A DNA stretch of 24,037 nt. Source: Pelagibius sp041565695. Lineage in GTDB: Bacteria; Pseudomonadota; Alphaproteobacteria; Kiloniellales; Kiloniellaceae. Below are positions 16,507-23,081 of this stretch, piece by piece; positions within the stretch are counted from its first letter, which is position 1; each line of letters opens with the position of its first letter. Location of the stretch: positions 1 to 24,037 of the forward strand of contig JBFGUI010000026.1 in NCBI GenBank assembly GCA_041565695.1, read 5' to 3'. Both the position numbers and the translations under genes were made by a program. Below the pieces are notes generated by a model. It was not told where the DNA came from and searched no databases. It was given only the letters and a program-made list of their open reading frames with translations.

Positions 16507-17325
16507 TCAGGCCGCAACGAAGCGTTCGCGCCGCAGCAGACCCTTCTCCACGGCATCAAGCCTGACGCGCCAGGTGTCGATGCGTTCGGCCAGGGCCTCG
16601 GCGCCGAGCAGGGCGGCCAGATCGTCCTGCCTTGCCAGATCCGCCTCGAGCTGGCGGCGGTAGGAAGTGGCGAGCCTTGCCGTTCTGTCTTCGGCGGCGA
16701 TGAGCTTCCAGCCGGTTTGCGCCAGCAGGCTGCGGTAATCGCTGTCGCTCTCGACGAACTCCGGTCCGCTGGCCACGGCCCGGTGATGATCTGCCGGCGA
16801 AAGACCGGGGGCGACCGTGATGACGGTAAAGACCATGAGGCCCTGCTGCCGGATGACACGCCGGCAGGCGGCAAGGACAGCGCGCTTTTGTACCAGGCAG
16901 CACAGCAGGTCGCTGTGGCTGACCGCATCGAAGGCGGACTCGCGAAAGGGCAGCGCCGCCGCATCGGCGACCATGCCCTGCGATCGCCCAGCGAGGCCGT
17001 CTGCCCGCGCCCTGTCGCGGGCGGCTTTCAGACCGTTGAGCGGCAGGTCGAGCAGGACGACCTCGCAGCCGGTCGACTTCGCCAGATAGAGCCCCGGCCA
17101 GCCGGAGCCGGCGCCGAGGTCGAGCAGCCGCCGGCCCGGCGCAAGCCGCAGCTCTTCGGCCATGCGATCGGCTTCCTCGCGCGTGGTCCAACTGGTGCCG
17201 CCGTAGTCGCAGCCGCAGACGCGGCGCTCGATTTCCAGTATGACCGGCGCGCAGGCCCAGTCATAGCGCGCGTCGAGGCGCCGGCGCTGATCCAGTTCCT
17301 CGGGACTGAGAGCGACCCTCCTCAT
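16507..17325 (-). CDS. Class I SAM-dependent methyltransferase, Cys-rich
   Basis: A 272-residue Rossmann-fold methyltransferase. The SAM-binding motif I is LLDLGAGSGWPG at 67-78, followed by VVLLDLP (acidic strand 2), DAAALPF, and FDAVSHSDLL for motif IV. The N-terminal part contains VCGCDYGGTSWTT, and the whole protein has seven cysteines (25, 37, 39, 87, 142, 143, 154), including a CGC and a CC pair. The substrate is not identifiable; small-molecule, thiol or metalloid methylation are all possible. ATG 17325 lies 8 nt after the stop of the ETHE1-rhodanese gene, so the two are almost certainly co-transcribed. No good RBS is visible, consistent with coupling. Confidence 0.85.
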   Translation of the reverse strand: MRRVALSPEELDQRRRLDARYDWACAPVILEIERRVCGCDYGGTSWTTREEADRMAEELRLAPGRRLLDLGAGSGWPGLYLAKSTGCEVVLLDLPLNGLKAARDRARADGLAGRSQGMVADAAALPFRESAFDAVSHSDLLCCLVQKRAVLAACRRVIRQQGLMVFTVITVAPGLSPADHHRAVASGPEFVESDSDYRSLLAQTGWKLIAAEDRTARLATSYRRQLEADLARQDDLAALLGAEALAERIDTWRVRLDAVEKGLLRRERFVAA

Positions 17326-17333
17326 GGCGCCGG

Positions 17334-18404
17334 CTAGTCCCGGCCGCCCTCGACGATGCAGTGCTGGGCGCGCCAGCGCAGCATGCCGCCGGCGAGGTTG
17401 GCGACTTTCTTCAGGCCGGCACGCCGGAGTATCGTCGTCGCCTGGGCCGAGCGCCCGCCGGCGCGGCACACCGCGACGACCGGCTTCTGCGCATCGAGCT
17501 CGCCGCTGCGCGCGGCAAGCTCACCCAGGGGAATGAGCCGGGCGCCGGGAATGTGGCCGAGCGGTCCCTCGTACTCCTCGGGCTCGCGCACGTCGAGCAC
17601 CTGGACGGCGGCGAGATGCTCCTCCAGCCACTGCGGCTGCAGTTCCCAGATGCCGGCGAAGGTGTAGGTCAGCGGCGCCCAGCTCGGCTCGTCCTCCGGC
17701 AGCTGGTCGTCCTTGGGCCGGCCGCACTTCAGATTGGCCGGCACGGCGATGTCCATCTTCTTCGGATGATCGAGGCCCAGGTTCTCCATGTAGCCGGTAA
17801 AATCGCTCTGGCTGAGCTGGCCGCCGAGGCGCGGGTTGTAGGCCTTCTCCTCGCCGACGCTGGTCGCGGTGAGGCCGCGGTAATCGTGCGCGGGATAGAG
17901 CAGGCAGGCATCGGGCAGGGTGAAGATCTGGCTGTGCACCGAGGTGTAGAGCTGCCCGGCATCGCCGCCCTGGAAGTCGGTGCGCCCGCAGCCGCGGATC
18001 AAGAGGCAGTCGCCGGTAAAGGCCATGTCCTCGCTGTCCAGCACGTAGGTGAGGCAGCCCGCCGTGTGCCCCGGCGTCGCCCGCGTTGAGAGATAGCGCC
18101 TGCCGAAGTCGACGCGCTCGCCCGGCTGCAGCAGGCGGTCGGCGCCCTCGGCGCCACTGGCCGCGGCCAGCGCGATCCGGCTGCCGAAGCGGTGACGCAG
18201 CAGCCAGGCGCCGGTCACGTGGTCGGCATGGACATGGGTCTCCAGCGTCCAGATCAGCTTCAGGTCGAGTTCCTCGATGAGCGCACCGTCGCGGCGCACC
18301 TGTTCGTAGACGGGATCGATGAGCACGGCCTCGCGTGTCGCGACATCGGCGAGCAGGTAGGAGTAAGTCGATGACTGGGGGTCGAAGAGCTGACGAAAGA
18401 GCAT
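17334..18404 (-). CDS. Persulfide dioxygenase-rhodanese fusion (ETHE1-like)
   Basis: A 356-residue two-domain sulfur enzyme. Residues 1-240 are an ETHE1-type metallo-beta-lactamase-fold persulfide dioxygenase, which oxidises glutathione persulfide to sulfite. The iron ligands are His57, His113 and Asp132, at a constant offset of 22 from human ETHE1 His79, His135 and Asp154; THVHADH, PGHTAGC and CGRTDFQGGD are all present, as are Arg141 and Asp174, matching disease-linked Arg163 and Asp196. Residues ~265-350 are a rhodanese with the active loop CRAGGRS (Cys313), for sulfur transfer between persulfide and thiosulfate. ATG 18404 has GGAG/GGAG repeats upstream. First gene of a four-gene minus-strand run. 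Confidence 0.95.
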   Translation of the reverse strand: MLFRQLFDPQSSTYSYLLADVATREAVLIDPVYEQVRRDGALIEELDLKLIWTLETHVHADHVTGAWLLRHRFGSRIALAAASGAEGADRLLQPGERVDFGRRYLSTRATPGHTAGCLTYVLDSEDMAFTGDCLLIRGCGRTDFQGGDAGQLYTSVHSQIFTLPDACLLYPAHDYRGLTATSVGEEKAYNPRLGGQLSQSDFTGYMENLGLDHPKKMDIAVPANLKCGRPKDDQLPEDEPSWAPLTYTFAGIWELQPQWLEEHLAAVQVLDVREPEEYEGPLGHIPGARLIPLGELAARSGELDAQKPVVAVCRAGGRSAQATTILRRAGLKKVANLAGGMLRWRAQHCIVEGGRD

Positions 18405-18502
18405 GGACTCCGTCTCCGGAATGGAACACGGCGATCAGCGAGAATGGTGAGGGGAGACGCCTGCAGGGGCAACAAGATTTGCTGCTGCGGTACCGGGGCA
18501 GA

Positions 18503-18512
18503 AGTCTAGACT
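18503..18512. promoter_or_regulatory. Perfect 10-bp palindrome in divergent gap
   Basis: AGTCTAGACT is self-complementary. It lies in the 137-nt gap between the divergent ETHE1-rhodanese and phosphotransferase genes, 30 nt before the TTG start of the latter. Position fits an operator, but the arms are only 5 nt and no regulator gene is adjacent. Confidence 0.25.
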
Positions 18513-18541
18513 GTCCGCCGACGCCAGAAGAGAAAGAGCCC

Positions 18542-19651
18542 TTGCCGCCCGGACCCGATCTTTCCGCCCTGCAGCGCGCCGTGACGCGGCTGCCCGGATT
18601 CGCCGAGGTGAGACCGGACGACCTCGCGCTGCTGCCGACCAGGGGCCTGGCGCACGACCACGTCGCGCTGCAGGGCGTCGAGATCGGCGGCCTGCCGGTT
18701 CTGCTGCGCGTGCCCAAGCAGAGCCAGTGGGCGCTCGAGGCCGCGCACAACCTCGGCTATCAGGCGGCCTGTTTCGAGCGGGTCAGCGTCAGCGGCCATG
18801 GCCCCAAGCTGTTCGGCGTGATTCCGCCCGCGCCGGAGATCCCGCTGGGCGCGCTGGCGGTCGAGCGCATCGCCGGATGCCCGCCCCGCCTGCCGGACGA
18901 TCTGCCGGCGCTGGCCGAGGCCATGGCGCGGGTTCACGCCCTGCCCCTGCCGCCGCCGGCAGCGCGCGCGCCGCTGGCCGATCACCGCGACCCGCTGGGC
19001 GGCGCGCTGGCGGAGATCGACGCCCAGGCCGCCTTCCTGGAGGCAGCGGAGCTGGGCGCCGCGAGCCGCGCGGCGATCGAGGCGGAACGCGCCTGGGCGC
19101 AGGACTTCGCCGCCCGCCGGGCGGGGCGCGAGCAGCCGCTGAGCCTGGTGCTGACCGACACCCACCCCGGCAATTTCCTGATCACCGGCGCGGGCCGCGC
19201 GGTAATCGTCGACCTGGAAAAGGCGCTCTACGGCGCGCCGGGCATCGACCTGGCCCACGCCACGATCTATTCCTCCACCACCTGGGATCCGGACAGCTGC
19301 GCGGTGCTGAGCCGGGCCGAGATTGCCGGCTTCTACCGCCACTACCTGGCGATCGTCGCACGCGACGCCGGAACGGCGCGGGCCAGGGCGCTGGCGCCCT
19401 GGCTGCTGCCGCTGCGCCGCCTTCTGTTCCTGCGCGCCGTCACCTGGTGCGCCAAGTGGCGGGTGCAGCATCGCCGGACGGCCGCGGCGGGCACCGAGGA
19501 CTGGTCGGCGGCGAACAGCGACCCGGCGCTGATCGCCCACGTGGCGGGGCGGGTCGCCGACTACCTCTCGCCGGAAGGCCTGGCCCGCATGCGCGCCGAC
19601 TGGGCCGGCGACAGCCCGCTGCGCGCCGCCCTGCCCGAGTCGCTGGACTGA
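18542..19651 (+). CDS. APH-fold phosphotransferase (choline/aminoglycoside kinase-like)
   Basis: A 369-residue protein kinase-like small-molecule phosphotransferase. The catalytic core is VLTDTHPGNFLI near residues 202-213, with the likely catalytic Asp and the metal-binding Asn, followed by AVIVDLEKALYGAPGIDLAH, which supplies the DFG-equivalent Asp. The usual HGD of the family reads LTD here, so the Brenner His is missing. The N-terminal lobe is weakly conserved. The substrate is unknown; annotated relatives include aminoglycoside and choline kinases, but nothing here points to resistance. I chose TTG at 18542, with AGAGAAAGAG upstream; the frame stays open to 18335, which would overlap the divergent gene. 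Start uncertain. Confidence 0.82.
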   Translation: MPPGPDLSALQRAVTRLPGFAEVRPDDLALLPTRGLAHDHVALQGVEIGGLPVLLRVPKQSQWALEAAHNLGYQAACFERVSVSGHGPKLFGVIPPAPEIPLGALAVERIAGCPPRLPDDLPALAEAMARVHALPLPPPAARAPLADHRDPLGGALAEIDAQAAFLEAAELGAASRAAIEAERAWAQDFAARRAGREQPLSLVLTDTHPGNFLITGAGRAVIVDLEKALYGAPGIDLAHATIYSSTTWDPDSCAVLSRAEIAGFYRHYLAIVARDAGTARARALAPWLLPLRRLLFLRAVTWCAKWRVQHRRTAAAGTEDWSAANSDPALIAHVAGRVADYLSPEGLARMRADWAGDSPLRAALPESLD

Positions 19652-19706
19652 GGTTCTCCGGGCAGGCCCAGGGATTTCGCCGAGTCGCAGGGCAAAACCT
19701 CGTTTT

Positions 19707-19721
19707 GTTCTTGTTTTGTTC
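19707..19721 (+). promoter_or_regulatory. Putative LexA (SOS) box, alphaproteobacterial type
   Basis: GTTC-TTGTTTT-GTTC matches the alphaproteobacterial LexA consensus GTTC-N7-GTTC exactly, including the T-rich spacer common in known sites. It ends 25 nt before the ATG of the radical SAM gene at 19747. A TTGTTT hexamer inside it with a 17-nt spacer to TAGGCT (19734-19739) is a possible promoter, so LexA would block RNA polymerase. This suggests DNA-damage induction of the downstream gene. Confidence 0.72.
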
Positions 19722-19746
19722 ATTTTTCGGGACTAGGCTTCCAGGC

Positions 19747-20910
19747 ATGGTTGATCTGATCCCCGATAAGCCGAAGAAGGGCCGTGGCGCCGTCAGCAAT
19801 GCCAGCGGCCGCTACGAGCCCTTCGCCCGGGTCGCCGTCGACGACGGCTGGGGCCGGGAACCTGCGGCCTTCTCCCCCGATGGCCGCTCGCCCGAGGGCC
19901 CCTTTCGAGAAGGCCCCTTTCGAGAAGGATTGGACGAGCCCGCGGGACCGCCCACCGAGGTCACCTGGGATACGACGCGCAGCATCATCACGCGCAACAG
20001 CTCCCCCGACGTGCCCTTCGACCGTTCGATCAATCCCTATCGCGGCTGCGAGCACGGCTGCATCTACTGCTTCGCCCGGCCCAGCCACGCCTGGCTCGGC
20101 TACTCGCCCGGCCTCGACTTCGAGACCAAGATCCTCGCCAAGCCGGAGGCCGCGACCCTGCTGCGCCGGGAACTGGCGCGCAAGTCCTACAAGCCCGAGC
20201 CGATCGCGCTGGGCACCAACACCGACCCCTACCAGCCGGTCGAGCGGCGCCTCAAGATCACCCGCAGCATCCTCGAGGTGCTGCAGGAGACGCGCCACCC
20301 CTTCACCATCGTCACCAAGTCGAACCTGGTCATGCGTGACCTCGACATCCTGGCCCCGATGGCGCGCGAAGGCCTCGTGCGGGTGATGGTTTCGCTGACC
20401 ACCCTCGATCGCAAGCTGTCGCGGGTCATGGAGCCGCGCGCGCCGGCGCCCGAGCGGCGCCTGGAGGCGATCCGGACACTGAACGCCGCCGGCGTGCCCA
20501 CGGGCGTGCTGACCGCGCCGGTGATCCCGGCGATCAACGACGCCGAGCTCGAGGCGCTCCTGGAGGCGGCGGTGCGCGCCGGCGCCCGCCACGGCGGTTA
20601 TGTGCTGCTGCGCCTGCCGCTGGAGATCAAGGAGCTCTTCGCCGAGTGGCTGGAGGCGCACTTTCCCGAGCGCAAGTCGAAGGTGCTGAAGCTGGTGCGC
20701 GACACCCGCGACGGCGCGCTCTACCAGTCCGAGTTCGGGCTGCGCCAGCGCGGCAGCGGCGTCTATGCCGACCTCATCGCCCGGCGCTTCAAGCAGGCCG
20801 AGCGGCGCCTCGGCCTCAACCGCGGCCAGCCGCCGCTCGACGTCACCCAGTTCGAAGCGCCCCGCGACAGGCTGAAGGAATCCGACGACCGGCAGATGTC
20901 GCTGCTCTAG
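19747..20910 (+). CDS. PA0069-family radical SAM protein (SplB/COG1533 type)
   Basis: A 387-residue radical SAM enzyme. The [4Fe-4S] motif CEHGCIYC lies at 101-108 (Cys101, Cys105, Cys108, CxxxCxxC), within YRGCEHGCIYCFARPSH, a signature of the COG1533 group that contains spore photoproduct lyase-like proteins. Further family segments are LGTNTDPYQPVE, TIVTKSNLVMRDLD and SLTTLDRKLSRVMEPRAP. Residues 1-70 are a variable, probably flexible extension with a PFREG duplication. Its reaction is not known; the group is often loosely called DNA repair photolyase. Start ATG 19747 is the first in-frame ATG after the preceding gene. A LexA box 25 nt upstream supports a link to DNA damage. Confidence 0.93.
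   Translation: MVDLIPDKPKKGRGAVSNASGRYEPFARVAVDDGWGREPAAFSPDGRSPEGPFREGPFREGLDEPAGPPTEVTWDTTRSIITRNSSPDVPFDRSINPYRGCEHGCIYCFARPSHAWLGYSPGLDFETKILAKPEAATLLRRELARKSYKPEPIALGTNTDPYQPVERRLKITRSILEVLQETRHPFTIVTKSNLVMRDLDILAPMAREGLVRVMVSLTTLDRKLSRVMEPRAPAPERRLEAIRTLNAAGVPTGVLTAPVIPAINDAELEALLEAAVRAGARHGGYVLLRLPLEIKELFAEWLEAHFPERKSKVLKLVRDTRDGALYQSEFGLRQRGSGVYADLIARRFKQAERRLGLNRGQPPLDVTQFEAPRDRLKESDDRQMSLL
19897..19926 (+). repeat. In-frame 15-bp tandem duplication
   Basis: Two exact adjacent copies of GGCCCCTTTCGAGAA encode GPFRE twice in the flexible N-terminal part of the radical SAM protein. The unit is a multiple of three, so the frame is kept. Looks like a recent slippage duplication. Confidence 0.85.
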
Positions 20911-20969
20911 CAGCGCTCGACCGCAACAGCGTTGGTCACTCCCGGCCCGGCTGTGCTAAGACTTGGCAC

Positions 20970-22289
20970 ATGGACGGGCACCACGTCTCCAGCATGACCG
21001 AACTCGCCATCGTCGTCGTTGGCGCGCTCGGCTGCGGCCTCCTCATGCGCTATTTCCGCCAGCCCATCCTGCTCGGCTACATCGTCGCCGGCGCGGTGCT
21101 CGGCCCCTCGGGCTTCGGTTTCGTGGAAAACCGCGAGCAGGTCCAGCTGCTCGCCGAACTCGGCGTGCTGATGCTGCTGTTCTTCATCGGCATGGAGCTG
21201 AACCTGCGCGACTTTCGCGCGGTCTGGAAGGTGGCGGTGCTGACCACCGCCTTCCAGATCCTGGTCTCGGTGCTCGGCATGTACCTGCTGGGCCTGCTGC
21301 TCGACTGGCCGCTGGCGCTCACCGTTGTGGTCGGCTTCGTGGTGGCGCTGTCCTCGACGGCGGTGGCCATCAAGATGCTGGAGGAGATCGGCGAGAAGCG
21401 CACCCGCGTCGGCTACGTCACCATCGGCATCCTCATCGCCCAGGACCTCGCGGTGATCCCGATGATCCTGATCATCGGCGCCTTTCGTAGCGGGCAGGAG
21501 ATCGGCACCCTGGCGATCCTCAAGATCGTCATCTCGATCATCTTCCTGGCCCTGATGATCGCCTACCTGGGCAAGCGCAAGCGGGTGCGTCTGCCCTTTG
21601 CCAAGAACATCGGGCGCAGCACCGACCTGACGCCGCTTGCCGGCCTCGCCTTCTGCTTCGGCGCTGCGACCGTGTCCGGCCTGCTCGGCCTCTCCGCCTC
21701 CTACGGCGCCTTCCTGGCCGGCCTGGTGATCGGCAACTCGACCATCCGCCGCGCCATGATCCACTACACCGAGCCGATCCAGGCGGTGCTGCTGATGGTC
21801 TTCTTCCTCACCATCGGTCTGCTGATCGACATCGACTACATCTGGGCCAACCTCGGCACCGTGGTGATGCTAGTGTTCTTCGTCGCCATCCTGAAGACCG
21901 CGCTCAACATCGGCCTGATCCGCGCCCTCGGCGAGACCTGGCCGCGCGCCTTCCTGTCCTCGGTGCTGCTCGCCCAGCTCGGCGAGTTCTCCTTCATCCT
22001 CGCCGCCCAGGGCCTGGCGGTGGCCGCCATCGACTGGGAGAGCCACCGCCTGCTGGTCGCGGTCACCGTGCTGTCCCTCATGGTCAGCCCGGTCTGGCTC
22101 GAGGCGGCACGCCGTCTGCACCGCATCGCGCTGCTCGGCATCACCTCCGGGCGCGAGACCCTGCGCCTCACCGTCGGCCCCGAGGCCCTGGCGCTGGGGC
22201 GGTCGCGCGGCATCATCACCGGCTGGTTCGGACGCTTCCGCCGGACGCCCAAGGAGGAGCCCGCGGCCGCCGAGGCGCCAGCGGACTAG
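20970..22289 (+). CDS. CPA2-family cation:proton antiporter
   Basis: A 439-residue polytopic inner-membrane exchanger of the KefB/YbaL (CPA2) type, moving K+ or Na+ against H+. About twelve hydrophobic segments are visible. Family motifs are GYIVAGAVLGPSGFG in the N-terminal part, LLFFIGMELNLRDF, ALSSTAVAIKMLEEIGEK, GILIAQDLAVIPMILI (with the conserved Asp in helix 5/6), GAFLAGLVIGNS and FFLTIGLLIDIDYI. The C-terminal TrkA-N (nucleotide-binding) domain of KefB/KefC is missing; the protein ends in a short Arg/Ala-rich tail. ATG 20970 is chosen; an ATG 24 nt further in (20994) is an alternative. It follows the radical SAM gene after 59 nt and precedes rnhB by 22 nt, so all three may be co-transcribed. 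Confidence 0.93.
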   Translation: MDGHHVSSMTELAIVVVGALGCGLLMRYFRQPILLGYIVAGAVLGPSGFGFVENREQVQLLAELGVLMLLFFIGMELNLRDFRAVWKVAVLTTAFQILVSVLGMYLLGLLLDWPLALTVVVGFVVALSSTAVAIKMLEEIGEKRTRVGYVTIGILIAQDLAVIPMILIIGAFRSGQEIGTLAILKIVISIIFLALMIAYLGKRKRVRLPFAKNIGRSTDLTPLAGLAFCFGAATVSGLLGLSASYGAFLAGLVIGNSTIRRAMIHYTEPIQAVLLMVFFLTIGLLIDIDYIWANLGTVVMLVFFVAILKTALNIGLIRALGETWPRAFLSSVLLAQLGEFSFILAAQGLAVAAIDWESHRLLVAVTVLSLMVSPVWLEAARRLHRIALLGITSGRETLRLTVGPEALALGRSRGIITGWFGRFRRTPKEEPAAAEAPAD

Positions 22290-22311
22290 CACGCGGAGGG
22301 GAGCGCCAGGG

Positions 22312-22965
22312 GTGCCGGACTTCACGCTGGAACGAGAGCTGGGCCAGGGCGACGGCCGCCTCGTGATCGGCATCGACGAGGCCGGGCGCGGGCCCTGGGC
22401 CGGGCCGGTGACCGCCGCGGCGGTGTGGCTCGACCCGCAGGGCCTGGCGCCGGGGCTGGCACAGCGCCTCGACGATTCCAAGAAGCTCTCGCCCCGGGTG
22501 CGCGACGCGCTCTTCGCGACGCTCACCGCCCCGGCCGGCGGCTTCGCCGCCGTGGCGGTGGCGACCGCCAGCGTCGAGGAGATCGACCACCTGAACATCC
22601 TGCAGGCCACGCTGCTCGCCATGCAGCGCGCCGCAACCGCCCTGAGCGCGGCGCTCGGCAGCGGGCGCGGCCCCGCGGCGGCGCTGATCGACGGCAACAA
22701 GACGCCGCAACTCGCCTGCCCCACGCGCGCCGTGGTCAAGGGCGACAGCCGCTCGCTTTCCATCGCCGCGGCCTCGATCGTCGCCAAGGTGACCCGCGAC
22801 CGCACCATGGCCGAACTGGCCCGCGACTTTCCCGGCTACGGCTGGGAGCGCAACCAGGGCTACGGCACCGCCGAGCACCGCGCCGGCATCGCCCGGCTGG
22901 GGGTTACCCCGCTGCATCGGCGCTCCTTTCGGCCGGTCCGCGAGGCACTCGAAAGCAAATCTTAA
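22312..22965 (+). CDS. rnhB: Ribonuclease HII
   Basis: A 217-residue enzyme that cuts RNA in RNA-DNA hybrids and removes misincorporated ribonucleotides. The active-site acids are Asp22 and Glu23 in IGIDEAGRGPWAGPV, Asp127 in ALIDGNK, and Asp145 in VKGDSRSLSIAAASIVAKVTRD, the family DEDD set. DDSKKLSPRVRDAL and YGTAEHRAGIARLGVTPLHRRSF are also typical. The start is GTG 22312 with GGAGGGGA about 9 nt upstream. It lies 22 nt after the antiporter gene and directly before ccrM, an arrangement often seen in Alphaproteobacteria. Confidence 0.97.
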   Translation: MPDFTLERELGQGDGRLVIGIDEAGRGPWAGPVTAAAVWLDPQGLAPGLAQRLDDSKKLSPRVRDALFATLTAPAGGFAAVAVATASVEEIDHLNILQATLLAMQRAATALSAALGSGRGPAAALIDGNKTPQLACPTRAVVKGDSRSLSIAAASIVAKVTRDRTMAELARDFPGYGWERNQGYGTAEHRAGIARLGVTPLHRRSFRPVREALESKS

Positions 22966-22984
22966 CGAAATCCTCTAAGATGTT

Positions 22985-23050
22985 GAGTCTGCTCAAGACT
23001 CTTGACGGGCGACTCCCGGTGACTCAGGATGCCCGCTTTCGCGCCGAATC
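22985..23050 (+). promoter_or_regulatory. Cluster of five GANTC sites in ccrM promoter/leader
   Basis: GANTC, the target of CcrM, occurs at 22985 (GAGTC), 22997, 23011, 23021 (all GACTC) and 23046 (GAATC): five sites in 66 bp, where chance predicts about one per 256. The first two are inverted (GAGTC-N7-GACTC), and TCAAGA-C-TCTTGA (22993-23005) is a 13-bp palindrome. A TTGACG hexamer (23003-23008) could be a -35 box. In Caulobacter, GANTC sites in the ccrM promoter give methylation-dependent autoregulation, so the same is likely here. Confidence 0.7.
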
Positions 23051-23081
23051 GGGGTCGGCGCGCCGCAGAGGGGAAGAAGCC

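Noticed and set aside
19701..19729. T-rich stretch as an intrinsic terminator of the phosphotransferase gene
   Set aside because: No stable GC stem directly precedes it, and its sequence is explained by an exact LexA box.
22959..22980. CtrA box in the rnhB-ccrM gap
   Set aside because: Only one TTAAC half-site is present; the second half at the right spacing is missing.
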